Source: Lachnospiraceae bacterium (GTDB lineage: Bacteria; Bacillota_A; Clostridia; Lachnospirales; Lachnospiraceae). From it: 13,542 nt of DNA. A model generated the notes under the pieces. That model searched no databases and had not been told where the DNA came from. It saw only the letters and a program-made list of their open reading frames with translations. Shown here piece by piece: positions 1 through 8,089 of this stretch; the stretch's first letter is position 1; the number at the start of each line of letters is the position of its first letter. The stretch spans positions 1 to 13,542 of the forward strand of contig JAEEXJ010000085.1 of NCBI GenBank assembly GCA_016291475.1, written 5' to 3'. The position numbers were made by a program, and so were the translations under genes.

Positions 1-53
1 GGGGACGGTTCTGTCGTTCCACATGATTCTTGTGGAACGACAGAACCGTCCCC
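1..53. repeat. Perfect palindrome, REP-like hairpin
   Basis: Positions 1-23 and 31-53 are exact reverse complements (23-bp arms) around a 7-base loop (tgattct). The left arm begins GGGGACGGTTCTGTCG. Position 54 is also c, so the stem may continue past the window edge. The sequence resembles the GGGGACGGTT-type palindromes I recall as dispersed intergenic elements in many Firmicutes, some thought to be moved by REP-associated tyrosine (IS200-like) transposases. That family link is from memory and no transposase lies here. A partial direct copy of its end, AACCGCCCCC at 63-72, follows AACCGTCCCCC at 44-54. Lying 28 bases past the stop of the penicillin-binding protein gene, the RNA hairpin could also protect or end that transcript. 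No T-run is visible because the window stops. Confidence 0.85.
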
Positions 54-80
54 CTGTTTCATAACCGCCCCCAATTTTCC

Positions 81-1553
81 TTATACGCCGAAGTAGGCAT
101 CAAATATTCTCTTGGCCAGCGGAACCGCGTACTCAACACCGGTGCCCGCTTTTTCTATTATTATCGTTACGCAGATCTCTGGATCTTCAACGGGTGCAAA
201 TGCAGTAAACCATGCATGTGATTCGTTAATATCATTTGCAAATTCCGCAGTTCCCGTCTTACCCGCAACAGTATAATTATCATTCTTAAGAACTCTTGCG
301 GTTCCGTATTCGCATACGGCGGTCATTATATCTGTCAGAAAAGCGGACTCATCCGCACTGATCACCATTCCGGCACTTTCAGGTCCATAGCTTCTGATAA
401 CTTTTCCGTTATCATCAACTATCTCATCTATCAGATAGGGCCTGAGCATTTCTCCTCCGTTTGCGATGGCCTGAGTTATCATGTTCAGATGCAAAGGAGT
501 AAGTGTAGTCCTTCCCTGTCCTATGGAAGTCTGCATAATGTCATAATCGGTGGAAGCCGCTCCCACATAAGCCTTTCCGTAATTGGCCAAAAGGTCCGTG
601 GGAAGTCTTCTGTTAAAATACAGATCATCCATGGTATCCGCCCACAGATCACGGTCAAGTGAAAGTCCTATATTTACAAAAGAAGAATTACACGACCTGG
701 CAAAAGATGAAGTAAGATCCAGATCTCCGTGTACAGTTCCGTAAATACAGCTGATGCGGTAATCATCATGCATTATATTTCCGGTACATGTATATGCGTA
801 ATCCTGCCATGTATCGGGATTCTGTCTGTAATATGCAAGAGCTGTGATGATCTTAAAAGTAGATCCGGGAGGATAAAGTCCCTGAGTCGCTCTGTTAAGA
901 AGCTGGGAGCCCTTGGGATCGGAAGTAATGGCTTCCCAGTCTTCTCTGATAGAACCGGGATTAAAATTCGGATGAGATACAAGAACCAGTATCCTGCCGG
1001 TTTTTACCTCGGAAACGATCACGGCACCGTTATACAAACCGAGATAATCGTCTGCAACCTGCTGAAGATCGGCGTCCAGAGTACTCATAACGTTATATCC
1101 GGGATCCTTAACGTTTTCAAGATCGTTTTCGACCCTTTCGGAAAGCGATGCCCCGGAATGCATCAGGTAATAATTGGCATAATCTTCTATCCCCATACGG
1201 CCGTTTACGGAATAGCCTACCGCATGTGCAAAAACAGAACCGTAGGGATAATATCTTCTCTCAACCCCGTTTTCATCGACCCTTGATTCGGCCAGAATTT
1301 CACCTCCGGATGCATAGATGGTTCCTCTGAGCACATTACCTGCCTGTATTTCCTGACGTCCATTGTAGTTATTGTCGTACAGTTCTACGGTTGAAGTCGA
1401 TACAAAAACTCCAAGATAAATAAACATGGCGAGAAACAGCAGGCAAAATATCGCCGTCGTCACTTTTATGAGCACCATGGATTTATATCTGGGGGATGAA
1501 TCAATGTACTTTTGTATCAGGTTTTGTATTTTTTTCATCTGAAGTTTTTTCAT
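81..1553 (-). CDS. Class B penicillin-binding protein (D,D-transpeptidase)
   Basis: Membrane-anchored transpeptidase that cross-links peptidoglycan outside the membrane. With the ATG at 1553 it is 490 aa. A short basic cytoplasmic N-terminus is followed by one transmembrane segment at about residues 28-50, a short non-catalytic region, and the transpeptidase domain from about 155 to the end. All three active-site motifs are intact: STFK (catalytic Ser231), SCN (287-289) and KTGT (432-435). The length is near that of the short PbpA-type proteins and clearly below the 600-700 residues of typical FtsI/PBP2. The start is uncertain: GTG 1577, ATG 1553 and ATG 1538 are in frame and none has a strong ribosome site. 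All lie inside the end of the upstream SEDS gene, so translation is probably coupled. SEDS polymerases work as complexes with a class B PBP, and this pair is likely such a complex. Whether it serves division, elongation or sporulation cannot be read from the sequence. Confidence 0.93.
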   Translation of the reverse strand: MKKLQMKKIQNLIQKYIDSSPRYKSMVLIKVTTAIFCLLFLAMFIYLGVFVSTSTVELYDNNYNGRQEIQAGNVLRGTIYASGGEILAESRVDENGVERRYYPYGSVFAHAVGYSVNGRMGIEDYANYYLMHSGASLSERVENDLENVKDPGYNVMSTLDADLQQVADDYLGLYNGAVIVSEVKTGRILVLVSHPNFNPGSIREDWEAITSDPKGSQLLNRATQGLYPPGSTFKIITALAYYRQNPDTWQDYAYTCTGNIMHDDYRISCIYGTVHGDLDLTSSFARSCNSSFVNIGLSLDRDLWADTMDDLYFNRRLPTDLLANYGKAYVGAASTDYDIMQTSIGQGRTTLTPLHLNMITQAIANGGEMLRPYLIDEIVDDNGKVIRSYGPESAGMVISADESAFLTDIMTAVCEYGTARVLKNDNYTVAGKTGTAEFANDINESHAWFTAFAPVEDPEICVTIIIEKAGTGVEYAVPLAKRIFDAYFGV

Positions 1554-2859
1554 ACTTAAGGGATTTGATATAAACACCCTGTACTATAAAAAACATGATA
1601 TAGGTCGATAAGACCGAACTTCCTCCGTAACTGATGAAAGGAAGTGTCACACCGGTAAGAGGTATGAATTTGATACCGCCGCCAACGGTCAAAAACACCT
1701 GGAATATGTACATTACACCGATGCCGTAAACCACTATCTGATAGAATTTATCTCCTATAACACCGGCCATATACATCATTCTGTAGAAGCAGCACAGGCA
1801 TATGATAAGTACACATACGGCAAAAAGAAGACCGAATTCTTCACACATTGCGGAAAAGACCAGGTCCTGATCGACATAAGGAATATCCCAAGGTCTGCCC
1901 TGCATAAGACCGTTTCCGAACCATCCGCCGGATGAAATGGCAAAAAGCGACTGAGTTATCTGATATGCCTGATCATCGATATATGTCCAGGGATCAAGAA
2001 ATGCCATAACTCTGACTTTGACATGATCAAAGATGTGATAGGCAACAACGCAGGCAATAGCACCTCCGCCAAGTCCGGTAAGAAGATACCAGTAATTGTG
2101 AGTGGACATTATAAGTATCATGAAATATGCAACAAAAAAGATAAGTGCACTTCCGAGATCTCTCGAGAGAACCAGGATCAATACAAAGATTCCCGATACT
2201 ATCGCAGATATGCATATCCATTTAAGATCGTTATATTTATACAAAAGTGCCGCAATAAAGAATAAGAAAAGTATCTTAACTATTTCGGAAGGCTGGAATG
2301 TAAAGCCCTTTATGGTATAGGAAATGTGTGCACCGTTAACCTTTGTGCCGGTAAGAACGATCAAAAGGGCAACTATACCGACGCCGGCATAAACCCACAA
2401 AAGCTTTCTGAAAAACCTGAATCTTTCGATCACAAAAGGAATAACCAGACATATGGCAAAAGAAATAAGAGTGATAATGTACTGCCTGAAAGCCTTGTGA
2501 AAAGAAAGCCTGGAAACAATACACAATCCAAGTCCCGAAAGAAGGCACATATTGTTAAGAAGAACCCTGTCCGATTTCTCGTAGATAATTGAGACAATGG
2601 TGATCATAAAGAATAAAAACAGAGTTATAAACGCAAAAAGATAAAGATATTCTTCCTTCCCTGATACAAAAGTCATATCAAGAAAACACAAAAACATCAG
2701 AACGAGCAAAACCCCGCTCTGAAGTGAACAGCATATCGATACGGCCTTTTTATTCCGGGAAAAATTACATACCAAAGCAAGTCCGGTATATAAGAGCATC
2801 ATAAAGGCAATAAGATACTTCGATAATTCAATTACATAAAATTTCAGAGTGATCTGCAC
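1501..2859 (-). CDS. SEDS peptidoglycan glycosyltransferase, FtsW/RodA/SpoVE family
   Basis: Polytopic membrane enzyme (452 aa, about 10-12 hydrophobic segments) that polymerises lipid II into glycan strands. Family signatures visible are FQPSEIVK (188-195), the membrane motif RDLGSAL (233-239), GGWFGNG (311-317), DQDLVFSAMCEEFG around 330-343, and the C-terminal signature LPFISYGGSS (406-415). Asp332 aligns by motif with the catalytic Asp262 of E. coli RodA. The start is GTG at 2859, supported by AGGGGAG eight bases upstream. The N-terminal ~100 residues form extra hydrophobic segments, making it longer than E. coli RodA (370 aa). It begins 24 bases after the U32 gene stop, and its last 53 or more bases overlap the PBP gene downstream. 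The sequence alone does not decide between FtsW, RodA and SpoVE; the zapA-containing operon hints at a division role. Confidence 0.93.
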   Translation of the reverse strand: MQITLKFYVIELSKYLIAFMMLLYTGLALVCNFSRNKKAVSICCSLQSGVLLVLMFLCFLDMTFVSGKEEYLYLFAFITLFLFFMITIVSIIYEKSDRVLLNNMCLLSGLGLCIVSRLSFHKAFRQYIITLISFAICLVIPFVIERFRFFRKLLWVYAGVGIVALLIVLTGTKVNGAHISYTIKGFTFQPSEIVKILFLFFIAALLYKYNDLKWICISAIVSGIFVLILVLSRDLGSALIFFVAYFMILIMSTHNYWYLLTGLGGGAIACVVAYHIFDHVKVRVMAFLDPWTYIDDQAYQITQSLFAISSGGWFGNGLMQGRPWDIPYVDQDLVFSAMCEEFGLLFAVCVLIICLCCFYRMMYMAGVIGDKFYQIVVYGIGVMYIFQVFLTVGGGIKFIPLTGVTLPFISYGGSSVLSTYIMFFIVQGVYIKSLKYEKTSDEKNTKPDTKVH

Positions 2860-2883
2860 CCTTAAAACTCCCCTGCGGTACTT

Positions 2884-5073
2884 CTACATAACCGGTCTGT
2901 TAATCCAACCGGTCGTATGCGGAATCTCAGGTTCCGCGGTGCCGAGATTGTAATACCTTAAAATACTCCGGCACTTTTTCTCGTCTTCATCCGTAAGCTC
3001 GATCCTGCATGTTACATCTTCCGAAAAAGCAGGTATAAGAAGAGGTACGGAGTTATATATCACATTCATACAATGAAGGCAATCGCATTTAACGGGAAAG
3101 GCAACACCTTTCCTGTCTATTATAGTCTCAAATCCCGCCTTATGGGAACAAGATTTAAGAGTCTTCCTGATGCAGTTGGCCGTGATCATCAGCGGAGCGC
3201 GTCCGTAAACCACCTTTTCGGTATTACCGGATTGTTTAAGATCTCTGCACTCGGGCGCCGATAATTCCAGCGGATACGTATGATCGGATGAAAACATATC
3301 CAGAAAACCCGAAGCCTTCGAGTTAAAGGTATAGAGATTATAATCGGTTATTATAGGGGCATCCGGATATTTATCCCGTATAAAAGAAAGATCTTCAAGG
3401 GTACGCACAAGAAATCCTTTAATAATCCCAACTTCATAAAACCTGCATACGGAAGAAATGTCATCTCCCTTTCTCCTGATATGGGACATAGCCGCAAAAA
3501 CAGGTATATCAAAACCGCGAAATTCATCCGCAATTGAGGCATTCCCCTCTAAAAACAAGCTCTCATCCGCATAAATTCTGCATGTCTTCGCAAGTTCTCC
3601 GTCATCATATAATTTGTGGATTACGTAAACCTGAGAAGGTATATTTATCAATATACTGTACATCCCGTTTTTATCATTTACAACGGGAAACACCTTGTTT
3701 TCGGGCTTTTTAGAGGTTTTGCAAGAAAAACGCTCGTTATTATCAGGCTTTACCTTAAGGTTCTCGGAAAGGTCAGAAAGGACCGCCCTTCTCAGTTCAT
3801 TTATACCTTTTAAAGAGTAAAAAACATCACTTTCTATATCAACCGTTATTAAATCATCCTCGGTTGTAAATACAGTATTTCCAAGCTTTTTGAGAGACTT
3901 GACGATATCTTCTCTTCCTATTGCTGTCCTCTGAGCCTGCATCACAACATCGCCCTCGGAATACCCGTAAGCCTGTCTTCCGTCCAAAGTTTCGCAAAAT
4001 GCATTCAGTGTCGCAGGCTGTCCTTTTTTGAAAAATGCACTGAAATTAACCTTGATAGGAGGAATGCATGAAGAGGTCTTAAATCTATCCGTGTCTTTAA
4101 CGCATGTACTCTCGGAATCGGATTTATAACCATGACTGGATATGGTTACCATATCCTTACCGTTATGTCTGTCATAATATCCGTGAGACAGATTCCCGCG
4201 AACATAAAGCTTAGAAAGGGTATCCAGATCCTTCTTATCTATCCTGTATTCCATCCCGGATTCTATATGATCAAGATACTTTCTGTAAATTGATATAACT
4301 CCGTATACATACTCGGCAGGCTTCATCCTGCCTTCGACTTTAAGTGAGCATACGCCGGAGTTAATGATCTCGGGAAGTATTTCAAGAGTGCACATATCCT
4401 TGAGACTTAATGGGTACTTTTCTTCACCGGATCTATCCGAAGAAAGCCTGTAGGGAAGCCTGCAGGGCTGGGCGCATCTTCCGCGGTTTCCGCTGCGCCC
4501 TCCGAGTATGGAAGAAAACAGACACTGGCCGGAATAGGAATAACACATCGCACCGTGTATGAAGCACTCTATCTCCATACCGGTCTTATCATATATTTCC
4601 CTTATCTCATCAAAAGATATTTCTCTTGCGGGAACGACTCTGGAAAAGCCGTTTTGTTTTAAAAGGCCAGCAGCATAAGGACCTGTAACAGACATCTGAG
4701 TGCTTGCATGGATGGGAATATCAGGTTTGTTTTCTCTGAAAAAAGAGGCAACGCCAAGATCCTGTATTATAAGTCCATCACATACATCACAGACTCCGCT
4801 GTCAGCAAATCGGTAAAGATCTTCCAGTTCTTTTTCTTTGACTAAAGTATTTACAGTCAGGTAGATCTTTTTGCCATAGATATGTGCGATATCCGCACAC
4901 TCAAGGATCTCCTCATCAGTGAAATTGCCTGCATAAGCTCTTGCACCGAATTTCTGTGCAGCCATATATACGGCATCCGCTCCTGCACTCATGGCAGCAT
5001 AAAAAGACTCCTTGCTGCCTGCAGGCGCAAGGAGCTCAGTCTTTTTATTGTATTTTATAAATTCAGATGCCAT
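2884..5073 (-). CDS. U32 family protein with C-terminal DUF3656-like region (RlhA-like)
   Basis: Named peptidase U32, but characterised relatives (E. coli RlhA, TrhP, UbiU/UbiV) are Fe-S proteins that hydroxylate rRNA, tRNA or ubiquinone precursors with prephenate or O2-linked chemistry. The 729-aa form starts at ATG 5073, four bases after the zapA stop. It opens with the usual ELLAPAGS motif (13-20). A TTG at 5124 would add 17 residues and overlap zapA by 47 bases; it has no ribosome site, so I reject it. The U32 signature is present: FIHGAMCYSYSGQC (Cys177, Cys184), GRCAQPCR (Cys200, Cys204) and SLKDMC (Cys228); four of these probably hold an Fe-S cluster. VEGRMKPAEYV follows at about 247-257. 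The C-terminal half matches the long RlhA-type layout. It holds a second Cys set (634, 642, 663, 665, 668) and ends in TTGWINRP, reminiscent of the TRGHF.RG ending of such proteins. The 23S rRNA target is inferred from architecture only. Confidence 0.88.
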   Translation of the reverse strand: MASEFIKYNKKTELLAPAGSKESFYAAMSAGADAVYMAAQKFGARAYAGNFTDEEILECADIAHIYGKKIYLTVNTLVKEKELEDLYRFADSGVCDVCDGLIIQDLGVASFFRENKPDIPIHASTQMSVTGPYAAGLLKQNGFSRVVPAREISFDEIREIYDKTGMEIECFIHGAMCYSYSGQCLFSSILGGRSGNRGRCAQPCRLPYRLSSDRSGEEKYPLSLKDMCTLEILPEIINSGVCSLKVEGRMKPAEYVYGVISIYRKYLDHIESGMEYRIDKKDLDTLSKLYVRGNLSHGYYDRHNGKDMVTISSHGYKSDSESTCVKDTDRFKTSSCIPPIKVNFSAFFKKGQPATLNAFCETLDGRQAYGYSEGDVVMQAQRTAIGREDIVKSLKKLGNTVFTTEDDLITVDIESDVFYSLKGINELRRAVLSDLSENLKVKPDNNERFSCKTSKKPENKVFPVVNDKNGMYSILINIPSQVYVIHKLYDDGELAKTCRIYADESLFLEGNASIADEFRGFDIPVFAAMSHIRRKGDDISSVCRFYEVGIIKGFLVRTLEDLSFIRDKYPDAPIITDYNLYTFNSKASGFLDMFSSDHTYPLELSAPECRDLKQSGNTEKVVYGRAPLMITANCIRKTLKSCSHKAGFETIIDRKGVAFPVKCDCLHCMNVIYNSVPLLIPAFSEDVTCRIELTDEDEKKCRSILRYYNLGTAEPEIPHTTGWINRPVM

Positions 5074-5077
5074 TTTC

Positions 5078-5875
5078 TTAATGTTTGTTAAGAGGGAAAG
5101 GTACGGTATCTTTGTCTTTGACAAGTCTGGGCTGAGAATCCATTCTTAAAGAACCGATCTTGGGCTCATCCTTCTTTTCCTCTTCCTTGGAAGCTTCAGA
5201 CTTAGATTCCTCAGGCTTAGGGGATTCTTTTACAGGTTCGGGCTTATCTTCCGCCTTAGGAGCCTCAGCTTTAGGTGCTTCGGGCTTAGATTCAGCCTTG
5301 GGAGCTTCGGGTTTAGGTGTTTCCTTTACAGGCTCGGGCTTTGGTTCAGTCTTGGGTTCAGGCTTAGACTCAGCTTTTGATTCAGTCTTGGCTTCGGACT
5401 TAGCTTCGGATTTGGTCTCAGACTTGGTTTCCGTCTTTTCCTCCTTATCCTCTTTTTCAGTCTTTGAAGCCTTATCTCTGGTTCTTAATTTGGCATCAAG
5501 CTGAATAAGCTTTTTTGAGCTCTCAGCCATCTTATCCTGAAGTGTTCTTACCTGCTCATCAGCCTTATCAAGCCTGCTCTGAGTGGTAACGATATCATGC
5601 TTAAGATTATAGATTTCTTTGTCCTTGTCCTTGATAAGCTGCTCATTTTCGGTAAGTTTTTCACTTATCTTCATATAATCGTCAGCAATATTAAGAGCAA
5701 CAAGGAGCATCTGGGTTTCCTTGTTCTGTGACCTGAATGATACAGCATTTCTGCACTCATCCATCTTTTTATTGATATAATTTGCAACTTTCTGAGTGTA
5801 CTCTGCAGTCTCATAACCGGTAAGAGTAAGTACCTTACCTGCGATGATCACCTGAGTTTCATTCATGTCAGCCAT
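5078..5875 (-). CDS. zapA: Cell division protein ZapA with long low-complexity tail
   Basis: ZapA binds FtsZ and bundles protofilaments at the Z ring. Residues 1-95 match the family: an N-terminal strand region (VIIAGKVLTLTGYE, 9-22), a helix with YTQKVANYINKKM (26-38) and the MLLVALNIADDYMK helix (56-69). A coiled coil continues to about 135. The protein is 265 aa, whereas ordinary ZapA is about 80-130 aa. Residues ~137-238 are almost only Lys, Glu, Pro, Ser, Ala and Thr in degenerate repeats (KPEP, KAES, APKAE), probably disordered. They are followed by a non-repetitive end (about 240-265) carrying several basic residues. The start ATG at 5875 has a perfect GGAGGT five bases upstream. A candidate promoter lies at 5906-5934, and the gene leads the U32-SEDS-PBP cassette. 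The tail could space or tether partners, but no function is shown. Confidence 0.9.
   Translation of the reverse strand: MADMNETQVIIAGKVLTLTGYETAEYTQKVANYINKKMDECRNAVSFRSQNKETQMLLVALNIADDYMKISEKLTENEQLIKDKDKEIYNLKHDIVTTQSRLDKADEQVRTLQDKMAESSKKLIQLDAKLRTRDKASKTEKEDKEEKTETKSETKSEAKSEAKTESKAESKPEPKTEPKPEPVKETPKPEAPKAESKPEAPKAEAPKAEDKPEPVKESPKPEESKSEASKEEEKKDEPKIGSLRMDSQPRLVKDKDTVPFPLNKH
5162..5467 (-). repeat. Degenerate coding repeats in zapA tail
   Basis: This is the stretch encoding ZapA residues 137-238. On the plus strand it repeats blocks such as ggcttaga, gcttcgg, cttgg and ttcag at short, irregular spacing. The repeat units encode KxE/KPE-type dipeptide and tetrapeptide runs. Such tracts can expand or contract by slippage, so length may differ between strains. 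The same bases read on the plus strand give a Ser/Leu/Gly-rich open frame that is a by-product of the repeat. Confidence 0.7.
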
Positions 5876-5905
5876 AAGAAACCTCCGAAACTTAATATCA
5901 GATTC

Positions 5906-5934
5906 AGTATATATAAATCAATTGCATTAATCAA
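5906..5934 (-). promoter_or_regulatory. Candidate sigma-A promoter for zapA operon
   Basis: On the minus strand, TTGATT (5934-5929) and TATACT (5911-5906) are separated by exactly 17 bases, close to the TTGACA-17-TATAAT consensus. The -35 begins right after the ruvB stop codon. Transcription would start near 5899, giving a leader of about 25 bases that contains GGAGGT. No terminator is visible between ruvB and this site, so read-through from leuCD-ruvAB is also possible. Confidence 0.55.
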
Positions 5935-6933
5935 TCATGTAAGCCACATATCAAGGTGTTCTCTGGCAAGATCGGTAATGACTCTTCCCTTGGGTGTACG
6001 CATTATGAATCCGTTCTTGAGAAGATAAGGCTCATATACATCCTCAATGGTTCCGGAATCTTCACCCGTTGCTGCGGCAAGAGTATCAAGACCGACGGGG
6101 CCGCCGTCAAACTTCTTTATTATGGTTTCAAGGATCTTTCTGTCGGTATTATCAAGTCCGACCTTATCTATGGACATAAGATCCATTGCTTCAACCGCAA
6201 TGTCTTTTGTTATAACACCGTCATATCTGACAAGGGCATAATCCCTTACACGCTTGAGCATTCTGTTAGCGATACGCGGAGTTCCGCGGCTTCTCTTGGC
6301 AAGTTCGAGTGCGGCATCTTTCTTGATCTCCACATTCAGCTTGCCGGAAGAAAACATCAATACCTCGGCAAGTTCATCGGGATTATAAAACTCCATGTGG
6401 AACTGCTCACCGAATCTGTCTCTCAAAGGTGCGGTAAGCATATCCGCTCTTGTAGTAGCTCCGATAAGAGTAAAGTGAGGCAACGGAAGTCTTACGCTTC
6501 TGGCGGATGAAGATGAATCCTTGCCTATCATTACATCAATGGCAAAATCTTCCATTGCGGGATACAGGACTTCTTCAACCTGACGGTTCAGTCTGTGGAT
6601 CTCATCGATAAAGAGCATATCCCTTTCCTGAAGAGAATTAAGAATAGCTGCCATCTCGGAGGGTTTCTCTATCGCAGGTCCAGAAGTGATCTTAATGTGG
6701 GTGCCCATCTCATTTGAGATAATACCCGCAAGTGTGGTCTTACCAAGTCCGGGAGGCCCGTAAAGAAGGATATGATCAAGTGCATCCCCTCTTGCCTTGG
6801 CAGCCTCTATCTGAATGATAAGTCTTTCCTTGATGGCTTCCTGACCGATGTATTCTTTTAACCTGGTAGGTCTTAAAGAATGTTCAACAGGCTTGTCTTC
6901 ATTTGTAATATTGGTTTCTATACTTCTGGGCAT
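5935..6933 (-). CDS. ruvB: Holliday junction branch migration ATPase RuvB
   Basis: AAA+ motor that forms hexameric rings on DNA at RuvA-bound Holliday junctions and drives branch migration in recombinational repair. The 332-aa length is normal. Motifs in order are SLRP (19-22) and IGQ (29-31), Walker [10 protein letters not shown] (59-67, Lys65), Walker B DEIH (110-113), sensor 1 GATTRADML (158-166) followed by PLRDRFG with the arginine finger region (169-175), sensor 2 GTPRIANR (217-224), and the C-terminal winged helix with [10 protein letters not shown] (308-317). ATG 6933 is seven bases after the ruvA stop with only a weak ribosome site (CGGAAA), which suggests coupling to ruvA translation. 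No ruvC lies in this window. Confidence 0.98.
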   Translation of the reverse strand: MPRSIETNITNEDKPVEHSLRPTRLKEYIGQEAIKERLIIQIEAAKARGDALDHILLYGPPGLGKTTLAGIISNEMGTHIKITSGPAIEKPSEMAAILNSLQERDMLFIDEIHRLNRQVEEVLYPAMEDFAIDVMIGKDSSSSARSVRLPLPHFTLIGATTRADMLTAPLRDRFGEQFHMEFYNPDELAEVLMFSSGKLNVEIKKDAALELAKRSRGTPRIANRMLKRVRDYALVRYDGVITKDIAVEAMDLMSIDKVGLDNTDRKILETIIKKFDGGPVGLDTLAAATGEDSGTIEDVYEPYLLKNGFIMRTPKGRVITDLAREHLDMWLT

Positions 6934-6940
6934 AAACGAA

Positions 6941-7558
6941 TTATTTTCCGTATAAAGTCTTTAATGCAAGGGATAAAAGGGAGCCCGAATCAAGAGTCTC
7001 ATGACCCTCAACAGCCATGATGGCTTTAGTGCTTTCAGACTCGGAATAACCGAGTGAAACAAGTGCGGCAAGGGCATCGGACTCTTCTCTTCCCATGTCG
7101 GTTTTCTGAATGACCGCAGGACTACCGGCATACTTTTTGGCAAGAGAATCATCGGAAAGATCCACCTTACCTTTCAGTTCGATGATTATCTTACCTGCAG
7201 TCTTTGCGGATATTCCCTTAGCCTTGGAAAGAGCCTTGATATCGTCACTGATAACAGCATATCTTACTGAATCGGCATCCATTACGGATAAAAGAGAAAG
7301 CGCGCTCTTGGGACCGACACCCGATACGGAGATCAGCTTTTTAAACATATCAAGCTCATCCCTGTCGGAAAAACCATACAGCTGGAAAGTGTCTTCTGCA
7401 ACCTGGGTATAAGTATAAAGTTTTACGTGATCTCCGACGGATCCTATCTCGGATGAACACCTGGCTGTAATGTTGACGTTTATTCCGAGACCGCCGATAT
7501 CAATGACACACATATCGGTTTCAAGAAGATCCAGGATTCCTTCTACAAATGCAAACAC
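6941..7558 (-). CDS. ruvA: Holliday junction DNA helicase subunit RuvA
   Basis: Tetrameric junction-binding protein that loads RuvB. It has 205 aa with all three domains. These are an N-terminal OB fold (1-63, ending [17 protein letters not shown]), two helix-hairpin-helix units ([14 protein letters not shown] at 77-90 and [17 protein letters not shown] at about 112-128), and the mobile C-terminal RuvB-contacting domain (about 158-205, [14 protein letters not shown]). The start is GTG at 7558, with AGAAGG about 12 bases upstream. The gene starts 21 bases after the leuD stop with no promoter or terminator seen in the gap, so it probably shares the leuCD transcript. Confidence 0.97.
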   Translation of the reverse strand: MFAFVEGILDLLETDMCVIDIGGLGINVNITARCSSEIGSVGDHVKLYTYTQVAEDTFQLYGFSDRDELDMFKKLISVSGVGPKSALSLLSVMDADSVRYAVISDDIKALSKAKGISAKTAGKIIIELKGKVDLSDDSLAKKYAGSPAVIQKTDMGREESDALAALVSLGYSESESTKAIMAVEGHETLDSGSLLSLALKTLYGK

Positions 7559-7579
7559 GTTTATCTATATCCTTCTTAA

Positions 7580-8071
7580 TTACTTGCCTTCATTTATGAA
7601 GTTAACAAGTCCGCCGGCAGCAATAAGTTTCTGCATGAACTCAGGGAATGCCTGTCCCTGATAAGAAGTTCCCTTGGTGATATCGGTAATGATTCCGGTA
7701 TTGAAATCAATCTCAACTTCATCTCCGGCATCGATATTCTTGGATGCCTCGGGACATTCGATGATCGGAAGTCCGATATTGATCGCATTACGATAAAAAA
7801 TTCTGGCGAAAGTCTCTGCAATTACGCAGGATACTCCTGACGCCTTGATTGAAATGGGTGCATGCTCTCTTGATGAACCGCATCCGAAATTCTTGGCAGC
7901 GACGATGATGTCGCCCTTATTAACCTTCTTGGTAAATTCCTTATCGATATCCTCCATGCAGTGAGTTGCAAGCTCGGCAGGATCCGAGGAATTAAGATAT
8001 CTTGCGGGGATTATTACATCGGTGTCTACGTTGTCACCGTATTTAAAAACTCTTCCTTTAGCGTTATCCAT
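7580..8071 (-). CDS. leuD: 3-isopropylmalate dehydratase small subunit
   Basis: Swivel-domain subunit of isopropylmalate isomerase, which with LeuC converts 2-isopropylmalate to 3-isopropylmalate in leucine synthesis. The 163-aa length and the start pattern ([19 protein letters not shown], 8-26) match the short LeuD2/homoaconitase-type small subunits rather than the ~200-aa E. coli type. The substrate-loop motif [12 protein letters not shown] (61-72) is intact. ATG 8071 has AGAAGGAG upstream at good spacing and lies 18 bases after the leuC stop. Confidence 0.97.
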   Translation of the reverse strand: MDNAKGRVFKYGDNVDTDVIIPARYLNSSDPAELATHCMEDIDKEFTKKVNKGDIIVAAKNFGCGSSREHAPISIKASGVSCVIAETFARIFYRNAINIGLPIIECPEASKNIDAGDEVEIDFNTGIITDITKGTSYQGQAFPEFMQKLIAAGGLVNFINEGK

Positions 8072-8089
8072 TACATATATCTCCTTCTA

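Noticed and set aside
729..1286. Plus-strand open frame of 185 codons opposite the PBP gene
   Set aside because: It is antisense to a PBP with all catalytic motifs, has no family resemblance and no start signal.
5074..5124. Upstream TTG start adding 17 residues to the U32 protein
   Set aside because: It lacks a ribosome site and overlaps zapA by 47 bases, while the ATG at 5073 gives the usual family N-terminus.
5162..5467. Possible CRISPR-like repeat array
   Set aside because: Units are short, irregular and in frame within a coding gene; there are no uniform repeats with unique spacers.
5160..5504. Plus-strand open frame of 114 codons, Ser/Leu/Gly/Asp-rich
   Set aside because: It is the antisense reading of the zapA repeat tract. 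The composition follows from the repeats, it lacks a ribosome site, and the minus-strand ZapA is clearly real.
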